This document shows, one piece after another, positions 19,139-28,652 of a DNA stretch of 64,000 nt (its first letter is position 1; every line of letters starts with the position of its first letter). Source of the stretch: Ignavibacterium sp. (lineage in GTDB: Bacteria; Bacteroidota; Ignavibacteria; Ignavibacteriales; Ignavibacteriaceae); assembly GCA_032027145.1 (NCBI GenBank), contig JAVSMP010000001.1, positions 1,454,903-1,518,902 of the forward strand, written 5' to 3'. The position numbers and the translations under genes were made by a program. The notes under the pieces are model-generated. The model was not told where the DNA came from and did no database searches. It saw only the letters and a list, made by a program, of their open reading frames with translations.

Positions 19139-19966
19139 TTAAACTGTCGGCCATAGCCACAATGTAATTTTAACCAGAACCATATCAAAAATTAAAATCA
19201 TTAAAGACGAAACAACAACGGCAGTAGTTGCTGCTTTACCAACACCTTCAGTTCCGTTAGTTGCTGTATAACCTTTATATGAACCGACAATTCCTACAAT
19301 AAATCCAAATGCAAAAGTCTTTAACACACCGGGTATTGCATCGCCAAATGTAACTGATTTAATAACTGAATCAATGAAGTATTGATAAGTCATATTCTGC
19401 ACAAGAACGACAGCAATATAAGCGCCTAAGAAAGCTATAAATATAACATACACAGTTAAAATTGGTAAAATAAAAGTGCATGCAAAAACTCTTGTTACAA
19501 CCAGGTATTTATAAGGGTTAACACCTGAAACTTCCATTGCATCAATCTGCTCTGTAACTCTCATCGAACCTAATTCTGCTCCGATTCCTGAGCTTACTCT
19601 GCCCGCAAAAATTAATGCAGTAATAACCGGTGCAAGTTCTCTCACAATAGAAATCCCAACAGCGCCGGGGAGAAATGCCTCAGCACCGAACCTGACCATT
19701 ACAGGATGCATTTGCATAGTGATTACCAGCCCGATTATAAATCCTGTAACACTAACAATAGGCAAAGTTTTAATTCCAAGTTCATCCATATGTTTTCTGA
19801 TTTGCTCAACTTCATAAGGCGGAACAAAAATCTGTTTAACAAACTCCCATTGGAATTGCCACAAGCCGGCAATCATGATAAAAAAATCATTAAGCTTTTT
19901 ATCAAATGCGCTTTTTCTTGTTGTTTTATTTTTTGAGTCTGTCATTAGAGTTATGGATTGTATCAA
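19139..19966 (-). CDS. MlaE-like ABC transporter permease
   Basis: An inner-membrane permease of the MlaE family, 275 residues, with five or so hydrophobic segments. The family motifs IVRELAPVITALIFAGRVSSG and AELGSMRVTEQIDAMEV (about residues 107-145) are clear. There is an N-terminal amphipathic region of about 50 residues before the first membrane helix. It opens the three-gene transporter operon. Confidence 0.9.
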   Translation of the reverse strand: MIQSITLMTDSKNKTTRKSAFDKKLNDFFIMIAGLWQFQWEFVKQIFVPPYEVEQIRKHMDELGIKTLPIVSVTGFIIGLVITMQMHPVMVRFGAEAFLPGAVGISIVRELAPVITALIFAGRVSSGIGAELGSMRVTEQIDAMEVSGVNPYKYLVVTRVFACTFILPILTVYVIFIAFLGAYIAVVLVQNMTYQYFIDSVIKSVTFGDAIPGVLKTFAFGFIVGIVGSYKGYTATNGTEGVGKAATTAVVVSSLMILIFDMVLVKITLWLWPTV

Positions 19967-20052
19967 TTAATTCTTGATTTTCATATACCAAACTAAACAA
20001 ATTCCTGAAAAGTTTTTAGGGCAATAATGATAGTGTGCAAAACATCAAAAGC

Positions 20053-20418
20053 TTACATAAAAGCATTTTCGTAATGTGTGATTTGCGGATTATTTTCTGA
20101 ACCAAGTATAATCGCAATAACATCAAATCTGCAGTCAGCCTCTTCTATTTCATTATCAAAGAGATATAATTCTGCAACTTTTTTAATCTGCTGGATTTTC
20201 TTTTTGGTAATTGCATATTCTGGCTCACCATACTCAAGAGTCTTTCTTGTTTTTACTTCAATGAAAACAAGGGTTTCTCCGTCCATTGCAATAATATCAA
20301 TTTCACCATGACTGAATTGGTAATTCCGCTTTAATATTTCAAAACCTTTTTCTAACAGATATTTTGCTGCTATCTCTTCACCTTCTTTACCAAAATCCTT
20401 TTTACTTTTTTTAGTCAT
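20053..20418 (-). CDS. yraN: YraN family (UPF0102) nuclease-like protein
   Basis: A small PD-(D/E)xK fold protein of 121 residues. It shows the family N-terminus (GKEGEEIAAKYLLEKGFEIL) and the active-site-like GEIDIIAMDG and FIEVKTR. The role is unknown in general, with links to recombination or Holliday-junction processing suggested. It follows rnhB with an ATGA overlap, an arrangement seen in many bacteria. Confidence 0.9.
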   Translation of the reverse strand: MTKKSKKDFGKEGEEIAAKYLLEKGFEILKRNYQFSHGEIDIIAMDGETLVFIEVKTRKTLEYGEPEYAITKKKIQQIKKVAELYLFDNEIEEADCRFDVIAIILGSENNPQITHYENAFM

Positions 20419-21044
20419 TTCAGATCAAAGTCAAACGTTGTTTGGTAATTATTTTCATAAATCTTTTTTAAAAAAGTCTTTCTATGCAGATTGCAGGCGC
20501 CATAGTTAAGAATTGCACTGATATGATACTTTGTTGGATAACCTTTATTGTTTTCCCATCCATACTCGGGATACTTTGAAGCAAGTTTAATCATAATTCT
20601 GTCTCTTATTACTTTTGCAATTATTGATGCCGAGGCAATTGATAAAGATTTTGAATCTCCTTTAACAATTGGAATAATTTCTGCATCCGATTTAAAAATT
20701 TTATTACCATCAACTAAAACCACATCAGGTTTATGTTTCAGCTTTTCAACTGATCGTTTCATTGCAAGCAGTGAAGCATTTAAGATATTTATCTCATCTA
20801 TTTTTTTATTTTGAATAACTGTATAAGAATACGAAATGGAATTCCTTTTTATTACATCAAACAATTCATCACGTAATGACTCATTAAGTTTTTTAGAATC
20901 ATTAATTCTGTCATCATAAAAATCTTTTGGCAGAATAACGGCAGCAGCTACTACCGGTCCTGCAAGCGGTCCTCTTCCTGCTTCATCTGTTCCTGCCAGA
21001 ATTGTTTTTGAATTCAGTAAATATTTATTGTCAAAGTTCTTCAA
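20415..21044 (-). CDS. rnhB: RNase HII
   Basis: It cleaves RNA in RNA/DNA hybrids and removes misincorporated ribonucleotides, 209 residues. Catalytic residues are visible in AGTDEAGRGPLAGPV (Asp-Glu near 19-20), the VLVDGNK Asp near 113 and the GDSKS/ASIIAKV block. The start is TTG at 21044, overlapping the TGA stop of the ubiA-like gene (TTGA). No in-frame ATG exists before the catalytic motif, which supports TTG. Confidence 0.94.
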   Translation of the reverse strand: MKNFDNKYLLNSKTILAGTDEAGRGPLAGPVVAAAVILPKDFYDDRINDSKKLNESLRDELFDVIKRNSISYSYTVIQNKKIDEINILNASLLAMKRSVEKLKHKPDVVLVDGNKIFKSDAEIIPIVKGDSKSLSIASASIIAKVIRDRIMIKLASKYPEYGWENNKGYPTKYHISAILNYGACNLHRKTFLKKIYENNYQTTFDFDLK

Positions 21045-21883
21045 TTACCTAAATAAATTGCTGTCAATCCGATGACCATATTTAATTTTAATAAGTTACT
21101 GGTTAATGCAATATCTGTTGCTTTTTTTTGCAAAAGATTTTTTATACATACCACAAAAACCGGATTTACAAATATCATCACAATTACAAAAAATTCAATT
21201 TTATATATCTGAAAAACAAAGGGATAAAAAGTAAATGCAATTAAGATAATAATCAGTATAGTGGCTAATTTTTTCGCTGATTGAATACCATATCTTATTG
21301 GAAAAGTAATAATATTTTGTTTTTCATCGCCATCAATATCCTGAATATCTTTAACTATTTCTCTAATTAGATTGATGAAAAATGCAAAAAGAGCCGGAAT
21401 GACAGCAGCCTCAGGATTTTTAACTACAAAACCTCCGTAAATAAATGCTAATCCGGTTAATATAGCTACAGTAATATTTCCAACAAGAAGTATTTTTTTA
21501 AGATAAGCAGAATAGATGTAAAGTAAAGAAATTGAAAACAGTACTATTAAAAAAGATGATAGTGATAGATAAGCAGCTATTATTGCCGCAATTGTGTTTA
21601 AAAGAAAGTATTCAAACTTTGCTTCTGTTTTTGTAAGTCTGCCCGTAATTAATACTCTATCTGGGTGTGCTGTTTTATCAGTCTCAATATCAAATAAATC
21701 ATTAATTACATTTCCTGCTGCGGCAGTTAAAGCAGCCGCAAGTGATGCGAGTAATATCAAACTTATTTCTGCTGGATTTTCCTGAGAAATTAGCATTGAG
21801 ACCACTACAACACAAAAAGTAATTGCAGCATTAAACAGCCGGGTAATTTTAATATATGCCGAAAATTTCTTTAACACTGTCAT
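21041..21883 (-). CDS. UbiA-superfamily prenyltransferase (DGGGP synthase-like)
   Basis: An integral-membrane prenyltransferase, 280 residues, about eight hydrophobic segments. It has the two Asp-rich motifs NDLFDIETDKTAHPDR (about 61-76) and DIQDIDGDEKQN (about 182-193). The HPDRVLITGRL form resembles geranylgeranylglycerol-phosphate geranylgeranyltransferase from archaea and their FCB-group relatives. A quinone or haem role is less likely but cannot be excluded. No GGGP synthase gene is in this window. It starts an operon with rnhB and yraN. Confidence 0.75.
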   Translation of the reverse strand: MTVLKKFSAYIKITRLFNAAITFCVVVVSMLISQENPAEISLILLASLAAALTAAAGNVINDLFDIETDKTAHPDRVLITGRLTKTEAKFEYFLLNTIAAIIAAYLSLSSFLIVLFSISLLYIYSAYLKKILLVGNITVAILTGLAFIYGGFVVKNPEAAVIPALFAFFINLIREIVKDIQDIDGDEKQNIITFPIRYGIQSAKKLATILIIILIAFTFYPFVFQIYKIEFFVIVMIFVNPVFVVCIKNLLQKKATDIALTSNLLKLNMVIGLTAIYLGN

Positions 21884-21981
21884 TAAAAAATTATATTACT
21901 GTTACAAATTAATTGAAGCAGTAATGATATAGAAATAAATGAGTAATTTATTTCAAATACTTGAATTATTTATAGTAAAAT

Positions 21982-22038
21982 GGAACGCGGATTGAACAGA
22001 TTAAACTGATGTAAACAGATTAATCAATCTTCTGTTTA
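21982..22038. repeat. Internally repetitive AT-rich element with hairpin
   Basis: The stretch contains GATTGAACAGATT, AAACTGATG and AAACAGATT, so the unit AACAGATT occurs twice with a diverged third copy. It ends in a perfect inverted repeat, TAAACAGA (22012-22019) and TCTGTTTA (22031-22038), with an 11-nt loop. It lies between the BamA-like gene and the ubiA-like operon and lacks a T-run, so it is not a normal terminator. Confidence 0.3.
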
Positions 22039-22141
22039 TCAATCGCACTATTTGTAAGAAATGTTTTTAAAGTAGAGTAAGGCTAAGACTTAAAGTAATT
22101 TGATTGAGAATAGTCGGGTAATAATTTTTTTGATGTACGAA

Positions 22142-23908
22142 TTAGAATTCATTTAAAATTCCAAAATGGATTTTGCCATCACTGAATGAATCATCTTTTC
22201 CTAATGCATAACTTACCCTAAGCACACCAAGTCCTGTTTCAATATTTAATCCTAATCCAAAACCATAAAGAAAATCTTCTTGTTTACTGATATTTTTATC
22301 TGCTTGTTCAGGTCTTAAATAGTATCCGGTATCAAAAAATAAAAAGCCGTAAGATCTTCTGGTAAATAGCGCCCGGTATTCCAGATTAGACCAAAAAATT
22401 CTTGAACCCAAAAACTGATCTTCTCTGTATCCTCTTAAAGTGTTAGTGCCTCCTAATCTAAACAGATCGCTGTTCTCAAAGCTTGAAGTTCTTAATTCTT
22501 TACCATTAACACCAACTGCAATAACTTGTTTTGAAAATAATTCGTAGAAGAAATAAAAACTTACTGCAAATCTTTGCAGATCAACTGATGTATTAGTTGT
22601 AGCAGTAATGTATTCAGCCGGACCGTTAATTTTTTTTCTGGTATAGGAGTAAGTATTGATGAACATAAGCCCTTCGGTTGGCGAATACGGATCATCTCTG
22701 GTATCTATTTTAAGATTTGCACCTGTAGTTAGATAAGATGAATTAAATATTGTGAAAACAGGTATTGTTCTTACAGTAGGAACAACACTTTCTGTGCTGA
22801 TAACCAGACCGGCAGAAATGTTTTCAGTTGCCAGATAATCAATAGAACCCTCAATTCTTCTTTGGACATAAGTTGAATCCTGTATCCTCTGATATAAACC
22901 GGCATTTATATTTACAGGAAAATTTAACAGCCAGGGTTCTAAATACCTTAAATCAAGTTCCTGAGAATTACGATCATATTTATTCCATTTGAGCGATACG
23001 CCTCTGCCTGTTCCGAATAAATTTCTTAAAGATATATTTACAAGTCCGGTTACATAACCACTCGACTCATTTTTTCCGGGAGGAATGTAGCCGATTATTC
23101 CATCAAAGTTGTTTGTGTTTTTCTCTTTTACATTTAAAACTAATACTCCCTCATTTTTAGAGTTAATATAAAATTGCGGGACAGGCACTGGTTCAAAAAA
23201 TCTCAGACGGTTTAGTCTTTTCGGAAATTCTTCTATTTTTTTTTGGTTATAGGGTTCAGTATCATCCAACCTTAGCTCTCTTACGATTACATAATCCTTT
23301 GTTGAGGTATTACCGGTAATATCAATTTTATCAATTTTACTTATGCTGCCGCTTTCAAGTTTCAAATTGATATCTGCAAATCTTTTACCTTCAGATGAAT
23401 CATTTAATAACTGCACTGAATTTATTTTGATTTTTGCAAAAGGAAAGCCGGTATTTTCAAAATCAATAAGTATTTCATCAATAATTTTTTCAATATCATT
23501 TTTATTAAATACCTGACCTTCAAGAAATCTGAATGGCTCATAGTATTTATTTAATAATGTTGAGTCATCAGTTTGGATATTAATTTTATTTACAAGTGTT
23601 GGACTGTCTTCACTTATAATGATTTTAATATTAAACTTTGTTGAGTCATTCGGGGTTAAAACCTCTGCGCGGTTGAAATCAAAAAAGTAAAAACCATTGC
23701 TTAATAAATTTGTTGAGATTCTGTTTTTAACTGAATCAATTATTCCTTCAAAGTAATTCTGATTTAATGAAAGTTTTGACCATTTGAAATAAGTATCGTC
23801 ATCAAATTCTTTATTACCATCAATTACAAATGAGTTTAACTTTTGTGATTGTAAAGAAGAAGTAAGAAACAACAGAAATATTAAACTAAATTTCGTGAGG
23901 CGAGTCAT
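22142..23908 (-). CDS. BamA/TamA-family outer-membrane protein
   Basis: An Omp85-type beta-barrel protein, 588 residues. A signal peptide covers 1-21 (ending SLQSQ). Two or three POTRA-like repeats follow (about 25-270), including GNTSTKDYVIVRELRLDD. The C-terminal barrel (about 280-588) includes the conserved lid-loop motif RLGGTNTLRGYREDQFLGS. It is shorter than BamA (about 800 residues), so it is more likely a TamA-like or accessory assembly factor. Its start overlaps the upstream PfkB gene by 23 nt. Confidence 0.82.
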   Translation of the reverse strand: MTRLTKFSLIFLLFLTSSLQSQKLNSFVIDGNKEFDDDTYFKWSKLSLNQNYFEGIIDSVKNRISTNLLSNGFYFFDFNRAEVLTPNDSTKFNIKIIISEDSPTLVNKINIQTDDSTLLNKYYEPFRFLEGQVFNKNDIEKIIDEILIDFENTGFPFAKIKINSVQLLNDSSEGKRFADINLKLESGSISKIDKIDITGNTSTKDYVIVRELRLDDTEPYNQKKIEEFPKRLNRLRFFEPVPVPQFYINSKNEGVLVLNVKEKNTNNFDGIIGYIPPGKNESSGYVTGLVNISLRNLFGTGRGVSLKWNKYDRNSQELDLRYLEPWLLNFPVNINAGLYQRIQDSTYVQRRIEGSIDYLATENISAGLVISTESVVPTVRTIPVFTIFNSSYLTTGANLKIDTRDDPYSPTEGLMFINTYSYTRKKINGPAEYITATTNTSVDLQRFAVSFYFFYELFSKQVIAVGVNGKELRTSSFENSDLFRLGGTNTLRGYREDQFLGSRIFWSNLEYRALFTRRSYGFLFFDTGYYLRPEQADKNISKQEDFLYGFGLGLNIETGLGVLRVSYALGKDDSFSDGKIHFGILNEF

Positions 23909-24857
23909 CTATTATCTTTGCTTTTTTCCCAACTGAACTTATGTGCACCTGATTTATAAAATTTTCTATCTCATTTACTTCTACTTCTGCTACGCTTAGC
24001 TTAGATGCATTCAATCCTGCTAATGCAGTTGAAAATTTTAGTGTTTCCTCAAAAACTTCCGATCTTATCCAGTTAAAAACAAGTCCGGCAACAAAGCAAT
24101 CACCGCATCCTGTCGAATCTGATTCAGAGATTTTTATTGGCTGTATTTTATAATGATAATCAAAATTTGATGCATAGAATTCTTTATCACCATTTGTTAA
24201 GAAAGTTCTCTTAATGTTTTTATCATTGCAATAAGTCAAAAACTTACGGACATCATTTTCAGTTTGAAGATTAATATTAAGACTGGTTTTTATCTCATTA
24301 AAATTATTATGGAGCATAGTTGGTGAAGCTTCAATACAATCATTTAAATGTGAACCATAGGTATCACAAACGGAGATTTTATCATATTTATTTGCAAGCT
24401 TTATTCCAAACGGAATAATTGAATCAGTAGATTTACAAGGTGAACTTCCTGAAAACACCACTACTTCACAATTCTGAATCATCTTATCAAGCTTCGATTT
24501 GAATTCATCAGCTTCTGCTTCTGTAATTTCAGGATTTTGTGAAAAGAAAGTAGAGACCTGTTTTTCTTTTTCTGCGATGATTACAGCCGCATGTCTTGTT
24601 TCTGATTTTGTCTGGATGTATGTAAACTCAAGTCCGGAATCCTTTGCAATCTCTCTGAATAATTTCCCATTAGTACCGCCGGAAAAGAAGAAGTTAAATG
24701 AATTGACTCCGAATATTTTTAACTGACGGCTTACATTTAAACCTTTGCCGCCAAGTGCAGTAGAACTGGAATTACAATGATTAATTGAACCAAAATTAAT
24801 TTTATTAAATAAAAATCGTCTCTCAAGCAGCGGGTTTAGTGTTACAATCAATATCAT
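23886..24857 (-). CDS. 1-phosphofructokinase/tagatose-6-P kinase-like PfkB enzyme
   Basis: A PfkB hexose-phosphate kinase, 323 residues. VTLNPLLERRFLF at the N-terminus and SSTALGGKGLNVSRQL (about 31-46) match the LacC/FruK subfamily. The C-terminal motif is DSTGCGDCFVAGL with catalytic Asp. The usual NPAxD N-terminus is NPLLER here, so the substrate could differ. It follows the GWxTD gene by 28 nt in the long minus operon and overlaps the outer-membrane gene. It is one of two GCGD-type PfkB kinases in the window. Confidence 0.78.
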   Translation of the reverse strand: MILIVTLNPLLERRFLFNKINFGSINHCNSSSTALGGKGLNVSRQLKIFGVNSFNFFFSGGTNGKLFREIAKDSGLEFTYIQTKSETRHAAVIIAEKEKQVSTFFSQNPEITEAEADEFKSKLDKMIQNCEVVVFSGSSPCKSTDSIIPFGIKLANKYDKISVCDTYGSHLNDCIEASPTMLHNNFNEIKTSLNINLQTENDVRKFLTYCNDKNIKRTFLTNGDKEFYASNFDYHYKIQPIKISESDSTGCGDCFVAGLVFNWIRSEVFEETLKFSTALAGLNASKLSVAEVEVNEIENFINQVHISSVGKKAKIIDDSPHEI

Positions 24858-24885
24858 AATGAAAAACCAAGGAGCTTAAAAAATA

Positions 24886-26172
24886 TTAATATCTATATCT
24901 GTATAAATCTCCGGTTAAAGGTGTAATTAACCTATAATCTCCAAAACCTGTTTGATCTAAAAAGACAAAACTTCTGTTAAGCTCATAATATTCCCACACC
25001 TCATAAGGTTTTGAATCATACTCAAAAGGATGCCTGTCAATATTATTTGGTGCTCCAAGAATAATATAAACCATACCTCTGTCTGATTTCCAGCCTTCTA
25101 TATAGCTGGAAAAATTTTCATTAGTGTAGGCTACTCTCCTGAAATATTCATCTAGAAATTCATTCTCATCATTATTGGGTGATGGGTCTTTCTTCTTCCA
25201 GAACTCTAAGAATCTTTTTGTTTTTTCTTGTACCGTTTCACCGCTTTGCATGTAATCAAGCTCAGCAGGTGTTGCAATATAAAGTGTCTGAGCAATAGCT
25301 TTATCAATATCAGTTATAATTGCAGGCAAACCCTTCCAATGAGAAAAGAATATTTTACTTGTTTTGTCTATTACTTTTTCTGTGGAATCCGAAACGGAAA
25401 TTGATAGAGTGTAAATTCCCAAATCGAATGGAAACTCTTTAAAAGCATATAAAATCTGATTTGCACCCGATTTAATGTTCCTATCTTCAATTTCTTTGTG
25501 TACTAATGTGTTCTCAGAACTGAGTACGGTATATTCAAAAGTCAATCTTGAATCAATAGTATCTTTCAGATAAAGCTCAAAGTAAAATTTTACTCTATCT
25601 TTAGATGATGGGATATTTCTGCTAACATTTGGAATTATCTCATTTTTTGTCTGAGCAGGTTCTTTAGTGGATATAAAGAGGATATCACTTAGTGAAATAT
25701 TTTTATCGTAAGCTTTGACTGTAAAACTATTCTCACCGAATGCTTCTTTTCTGGAATCTTTATCCTCAAGCATTGTCCTTATAAAATAATTACCCGGTGC
25801 TAATTCAAAAGAGCGCTTGCTTAAATTATAATTTTCTTTTGAAGTTGCGATATTGTAATCAATTACATTTATCGTTTCATTCCAGGTTTTCTCTACAATT
25901 AACTTTTTCTTCGAGCTATCAAGCACTGATGCTGTTACCGAATACTTAGCAGTAAAGCCCTGATTTGATTTAACGAACTGAAGATTTTTATACGGCACCT
26001 GAATAAAAATATCAACACGGGATGTACTGCCGGAGCCAGAGTAAAAGTTAACAAAGTCCTGATAATAGGTCGGCTCCAATAGTTGTTTTTGATTGATAGT
26101 GGGATCTTTTCCCTGCGCTGAAAGGCTAATATTAAGGATAATAATAAATACAATTAGACTAAAAAATTTCAT
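24886..26172 (-). CDS. GWxTD-domain exported protein
   Basis: A protein of the GWxTD family, which is confined mainly to FCB-group bacteria and Acidobacteria; its function is unknown. It has a signal peptide (1-19, ending SLSAQ). A long beta-rich region with paired repeats of extracellular type (about 40-290) follows. The C-terminal domain has the defining segment IEGWKSDRGMVYIILGAP (about 367-384) and a YEVWEYYELN motif. The canonical Thr of GWxTD is Ser here (GWKSD). It overlaps the rimO stop by one base (TGATG). Confidence 0.82.
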   Translation of the reverse strand: MKFFSLIVFIIILNISLSAQGKDPTINQKQLLEPTYYQDFVNFYSGSGSTSRVDIFIQVPYKNLQFVKSNQGFTAKYSVTASVLDSSKKKLIVEKTWNETINVIDYNIATSKENYNLSKRSFELAPGNYFIRTMLEDKDSRKEAFGENSFTVKAYDKNISLSDILFISTKEPAQTKNEIIPNVSRNIPSSKDRVKFYFELYLKDTIDSRLTFEYTVLSSENTLVHKEIEDRNIKSGANQILYAFKEFPFDLGIYTLSISVSDSTEKVIDKTSKIFFSHWKGLPAIITDIDKAIAQTLYIATPAELDYMQSGETVQEKTKRFLEFWKKKDPSPNNDENEFLDEYFRRVAYTNENFSSYIEGWKSDRGMVYIILGAPNNIDRHPFEYDSKPYEVWEYYELNRSFVFLDQTGFGDYRLITPLTGDLYRYRY

Positions 26173-27476
26173 CAGGAATTCCTTTCTGATTGCAATAAAT
26201 TGCCGTACAAATCATACTCATCGCAATCGTTAATAACAATATCATAAAATTTACCAATTTCAAGCTCATTATCTTTTGCCGGTATTAAAACTTCGCCATC
26301 TACTTCAGGAGCATCGCGGTAAGAGCGCCCTATATAAAACCCGCCTTCAATCGAATCGATCAGTACTTTTAATTTCTTCCCAATAAATGTTTCATTTTTT
26401 TCAAGCGATATTTCTTTCTGAATCTCCATCAAAATACTTTTTCTATTTTCTTTCTCTTCTTCCGATACAGGATCACCAAGAATAAAACTGGCAGTATTTT
26501 CTTCAACGCTAAATGTGAAAGTACCTATCCTGTCAAATTTTTCTTTACGTACAAAATCGCAAAGTTCTGTAAAATCTTTTTCGGTTTCGTTTGGATAACC
26601 GGTAATAAATGTAGTTCTTATTGTTACATCAGGAATTTCAGTCCGTAATTTATTAAGCAATACTTTTGTTCTTTCAGCGGTTACTCCTCTGCGCATAGAT
26701 CTTAAAACATCATCTGAAATATGCTGTAACGGTATATCAACATACTTAAGAACTTTAGGATTTGTTTTTATTTCCTCTATCAGTTCATCAGGGAAGTGAG
26801 ATGGATAAGCGTACATCAATCTAATCCATTCTATTCCATTAATCCCGCTCAGTTTTCTTAACAGATCAACAATACTTTTTTTGCCATAAATATCTTTGCC
26901 ATAATCTGTTGTATCCTGAGCAATTAAAATTAATTCCTTAGCACCGTTTTTTGCAAGAAACTCAGCTTCGCTGAAAAGCTCTTCTATCGGTTTGGATTTA
27001 TGCAGCCCGCGCATAAGCGGTATTGCACAAAAAGAGCAGGGATGATCGCATCCTTCAGAAATTTTTAAGTAGGCAGTATGAGATGCAGTTGTTAACAATC
27101 TTTCACCGAGCAGTTCTCTTTTAAGATTGCCGCCAAGTTCTTTGATTATTCCCTCATAATTTTCAGTTCCAAAATAAACATCCACTTCAGGAATCTCTTT
27201 TAACAATTCATCTTTATATCGTTCAGATAAACAGCCGGCAACAATAACTTTTTTTATAATCCCGCTGTTTTTCATTGCTACAGCTTCAAGAATAGTATTG
27301 ATAGATTCTTCTTTTGCTAATTCAATAAAACCGCAAGTGTTGATTATTACTGTATCAGCTTTGTTTGGATCTTCGACTAATCCGATTTTATTAAGCTGAA
27401 TTTGTTTCATTAGTCTTTCTGAATCAACTGTATTTTTTGAACAACCAAGAGTTATTACAGATACTTTGTTAGTCAT
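26172..27476 (-). CDS. rimO: RimO, ribosomal protein S12 methylthiotransferase
   Basis: A radical-SAM enzyme that thiomethylates Asp of ribosomal protein S12, 434 residues. It has three domains: UPF0004 with the three Cys (TLGCSKNTVDSE, NTCGFIE, AGCLSERY), the radical-SAM CxxxCxxC in GCDHPCSFCAIP (about 145-156) and a C-terminal TRAM domain. HKSKPIEELFSEAEFLAKNG is RimO-like rather than MiaB-like. The related MiaB lies 3 kb away on the other strand. Confidence 0.93.
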   Translation of the reverse strand: MTNKVSVITLGCSKNTVDSERLMKQIQLNKIGLVEDPNKADTVIINTCGFIELAKEESINTILEAVAMKNSGIIKKVIVAGCLSERYKDELLKEIPEVDVYFGTENYEGIIKELGGNLKRELLGERLLTTASHTAYLKISEGCDHPCSFCAIPLMRGLHKSKPIEELFSEAEFLAKNGAKELILIAQDTTDYGKDIYGKKSIVDLLRKLSGINGIEWIRLMYAYPSHFPDELIEEIKTNPKVLKYVDIPLQHISDDVLRSMRRGVTAERTKVLLNKLRTEIPDVTIRTTFITGYPNETEKDFTELCDFVRKEKFDRIGTFTFSVEENTASFILGDPVSEEEKENRKSILMEIQKEISLEKNETFIGKKLKVLIDSIEGGFYIGRSYRDAPEVDGEVLIPAKDNELEIGKFYDIVINDCDEYDLYGNLLQSERNS

Positions 27477-27496
27477 AAATAATTATTTCGATTTCA

Positions 27497-28318
27497 TCAA
27501 ACCAAATATGTTAAATACAAATAAATTATTGGCGAAGAGAATAACAGCGAATCAAAGCGGTCAAATATTCCTCCGTGTCCCGGAATCAAGTTTGATGAGT
27601 CTTTTACCCCTGCATCACGCTTTATCAGAGATTCAACAAGATCACCGATTTGACCAAATGTTCCGATTATAAATCCAATTATTATTACATCTTTAATTGT
27701 TAAAAAATCAAGTACCAAATATTTTGCTGATATCATTGTAAGTATTGCAAAGACAAATCCGAATACTGCGCCTTCCCAGCTTTTCTTGGGACTTACTCTT
27801 AAAAATAGTTTATGTTTACCGAGTGCTGTTCCTCCAAAAAAAGCTGCTGAATCACAAATCCAGATTGCTGCAAAAACAGTAATTATCAGATATGCACCAT
27901 TAATATATAATCCGGTTGACACCGGATAAAACTCCCTGATACCAACAAGAGCACTTCCGAACAAACCGAAATAAAATATTCCTAATAATGTAGAACCAAG
28001 ATTAAGTATTGCTGAATCATAATTTCTGAATAATTCAATTATCAGAAGAATTATAAAAACAACAATTAAAAAATGGTACTGACTAAAAAAGTGGCTGTAT
28101 TGATTAAGAATTAATATTATTACAGAAATTAATCCCGGATATACATTTGCATTGGCATTTTTCTTTTTAGCCATAACAGCATATTCATAAAATGAAATAC
28201 CGGTAATTATCAAAACAAAGCTTAAAAAATAAACTCCGCCAAAGTATGCCATTAACAAAAGCGCTGGTATAGCAATTACTGAAACTATTATTCGAATTGC
28301 AGTATTACCTAATTTCAT
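27497..28318 (-). CDS. cdsA: CdsA, phosphatidate cytidylyltransferase
   Basis: An integral-membrane enzyme that makes CDP-diacylglycerol from phosphatidate and CTP, 273 residues with about seven hydrophobic segments. The family signature is near the C-terminus, SLIKRDAGVKDSSNLIPGHG followed by GIFDRFDSLL, and LGKHKLFLRVSPKKSWEGAV precedes it. It overlaps the DUF2007 gene stop by one base. Confidence 0.95.
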   Translation of the reverse strand: MKLGNTAIRIIVSVIAIPALLLMAYFGGVYFLSFVLIITGISFYEYAVMAKKKNANANVYPGLISVIILILNQYSHFFSQYHFLIVVFIILLIIELFRNYDSAILNLGSTLLGIFYFGLFGSALVGIREFYPVSTGLYINGAYLIITVFAAIWICDSAAFFGGTALGKHKLFLRVSPKKSWEGAVFGFVFAILTMISAKYLVLDFLTIKDVIIIGFIIGTFGQIGDLVESLIKRDAGVKDSSNLIPGHGGIFDRFDSLLFSSPIIYLYLTYLV

Positions 28319-28641
28319 TATTCGTCATTATTTAATTTAGAGTCATTAAGTTGTTTAATATAATTAACAGCCGATGATACATCTTTGGTTTTTACCAGTA
28401 ACTTAATAACTGCAAGGTCTCCTGTTGCTGGAAAGCTGCTATCCTTTTGTGACAGAATGTTTGTTTCTATTCCTGCACTTTCAAGAGTATCATTTAACAT
28501 TTGTACATCATAAAGCTGATCGGATGTATAAACGATTACCCATTCCTCATCTATCAGTTCTGGTACTAAAGATACATTGCAGTCGGGACAGACTTTTATG
28601 CCTTCCTTATATTCATATCTGCAATTTGGACAAAATGGCAT
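28318..28641 (-). CDS. Zinc-ribbon plus DUF2007 small protein
   Basis: A 107-residue soluble protein. It begins with a zinc ribbon (CPNC near residue 4 and CPDC near 18), followed by a ferredoxin-like DUF2007 domain (VIVYTSDQLYDVQMLNDTLE, then VIKLLVKTKDVSSAVNYI). DUF2007 proteins are thought to be signal-transducing, but their function is unproven. It lies between the CPBP protease and cdsA genes, 11 nt from the former. Confidence 0.75.
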   Translation of the reverse strand: MPFCPNCRYEYKEGIKVCPDCNVSLVPELIDEEWVIVYTSDQLYDVQMLNDTLESAGIETNILSQKDSSFPATGDLAVIKLLVKTKDVSSAVNYIKQLNDSKLNNDE

Positions 28642-28652
28642 TTTTGTTTCTC

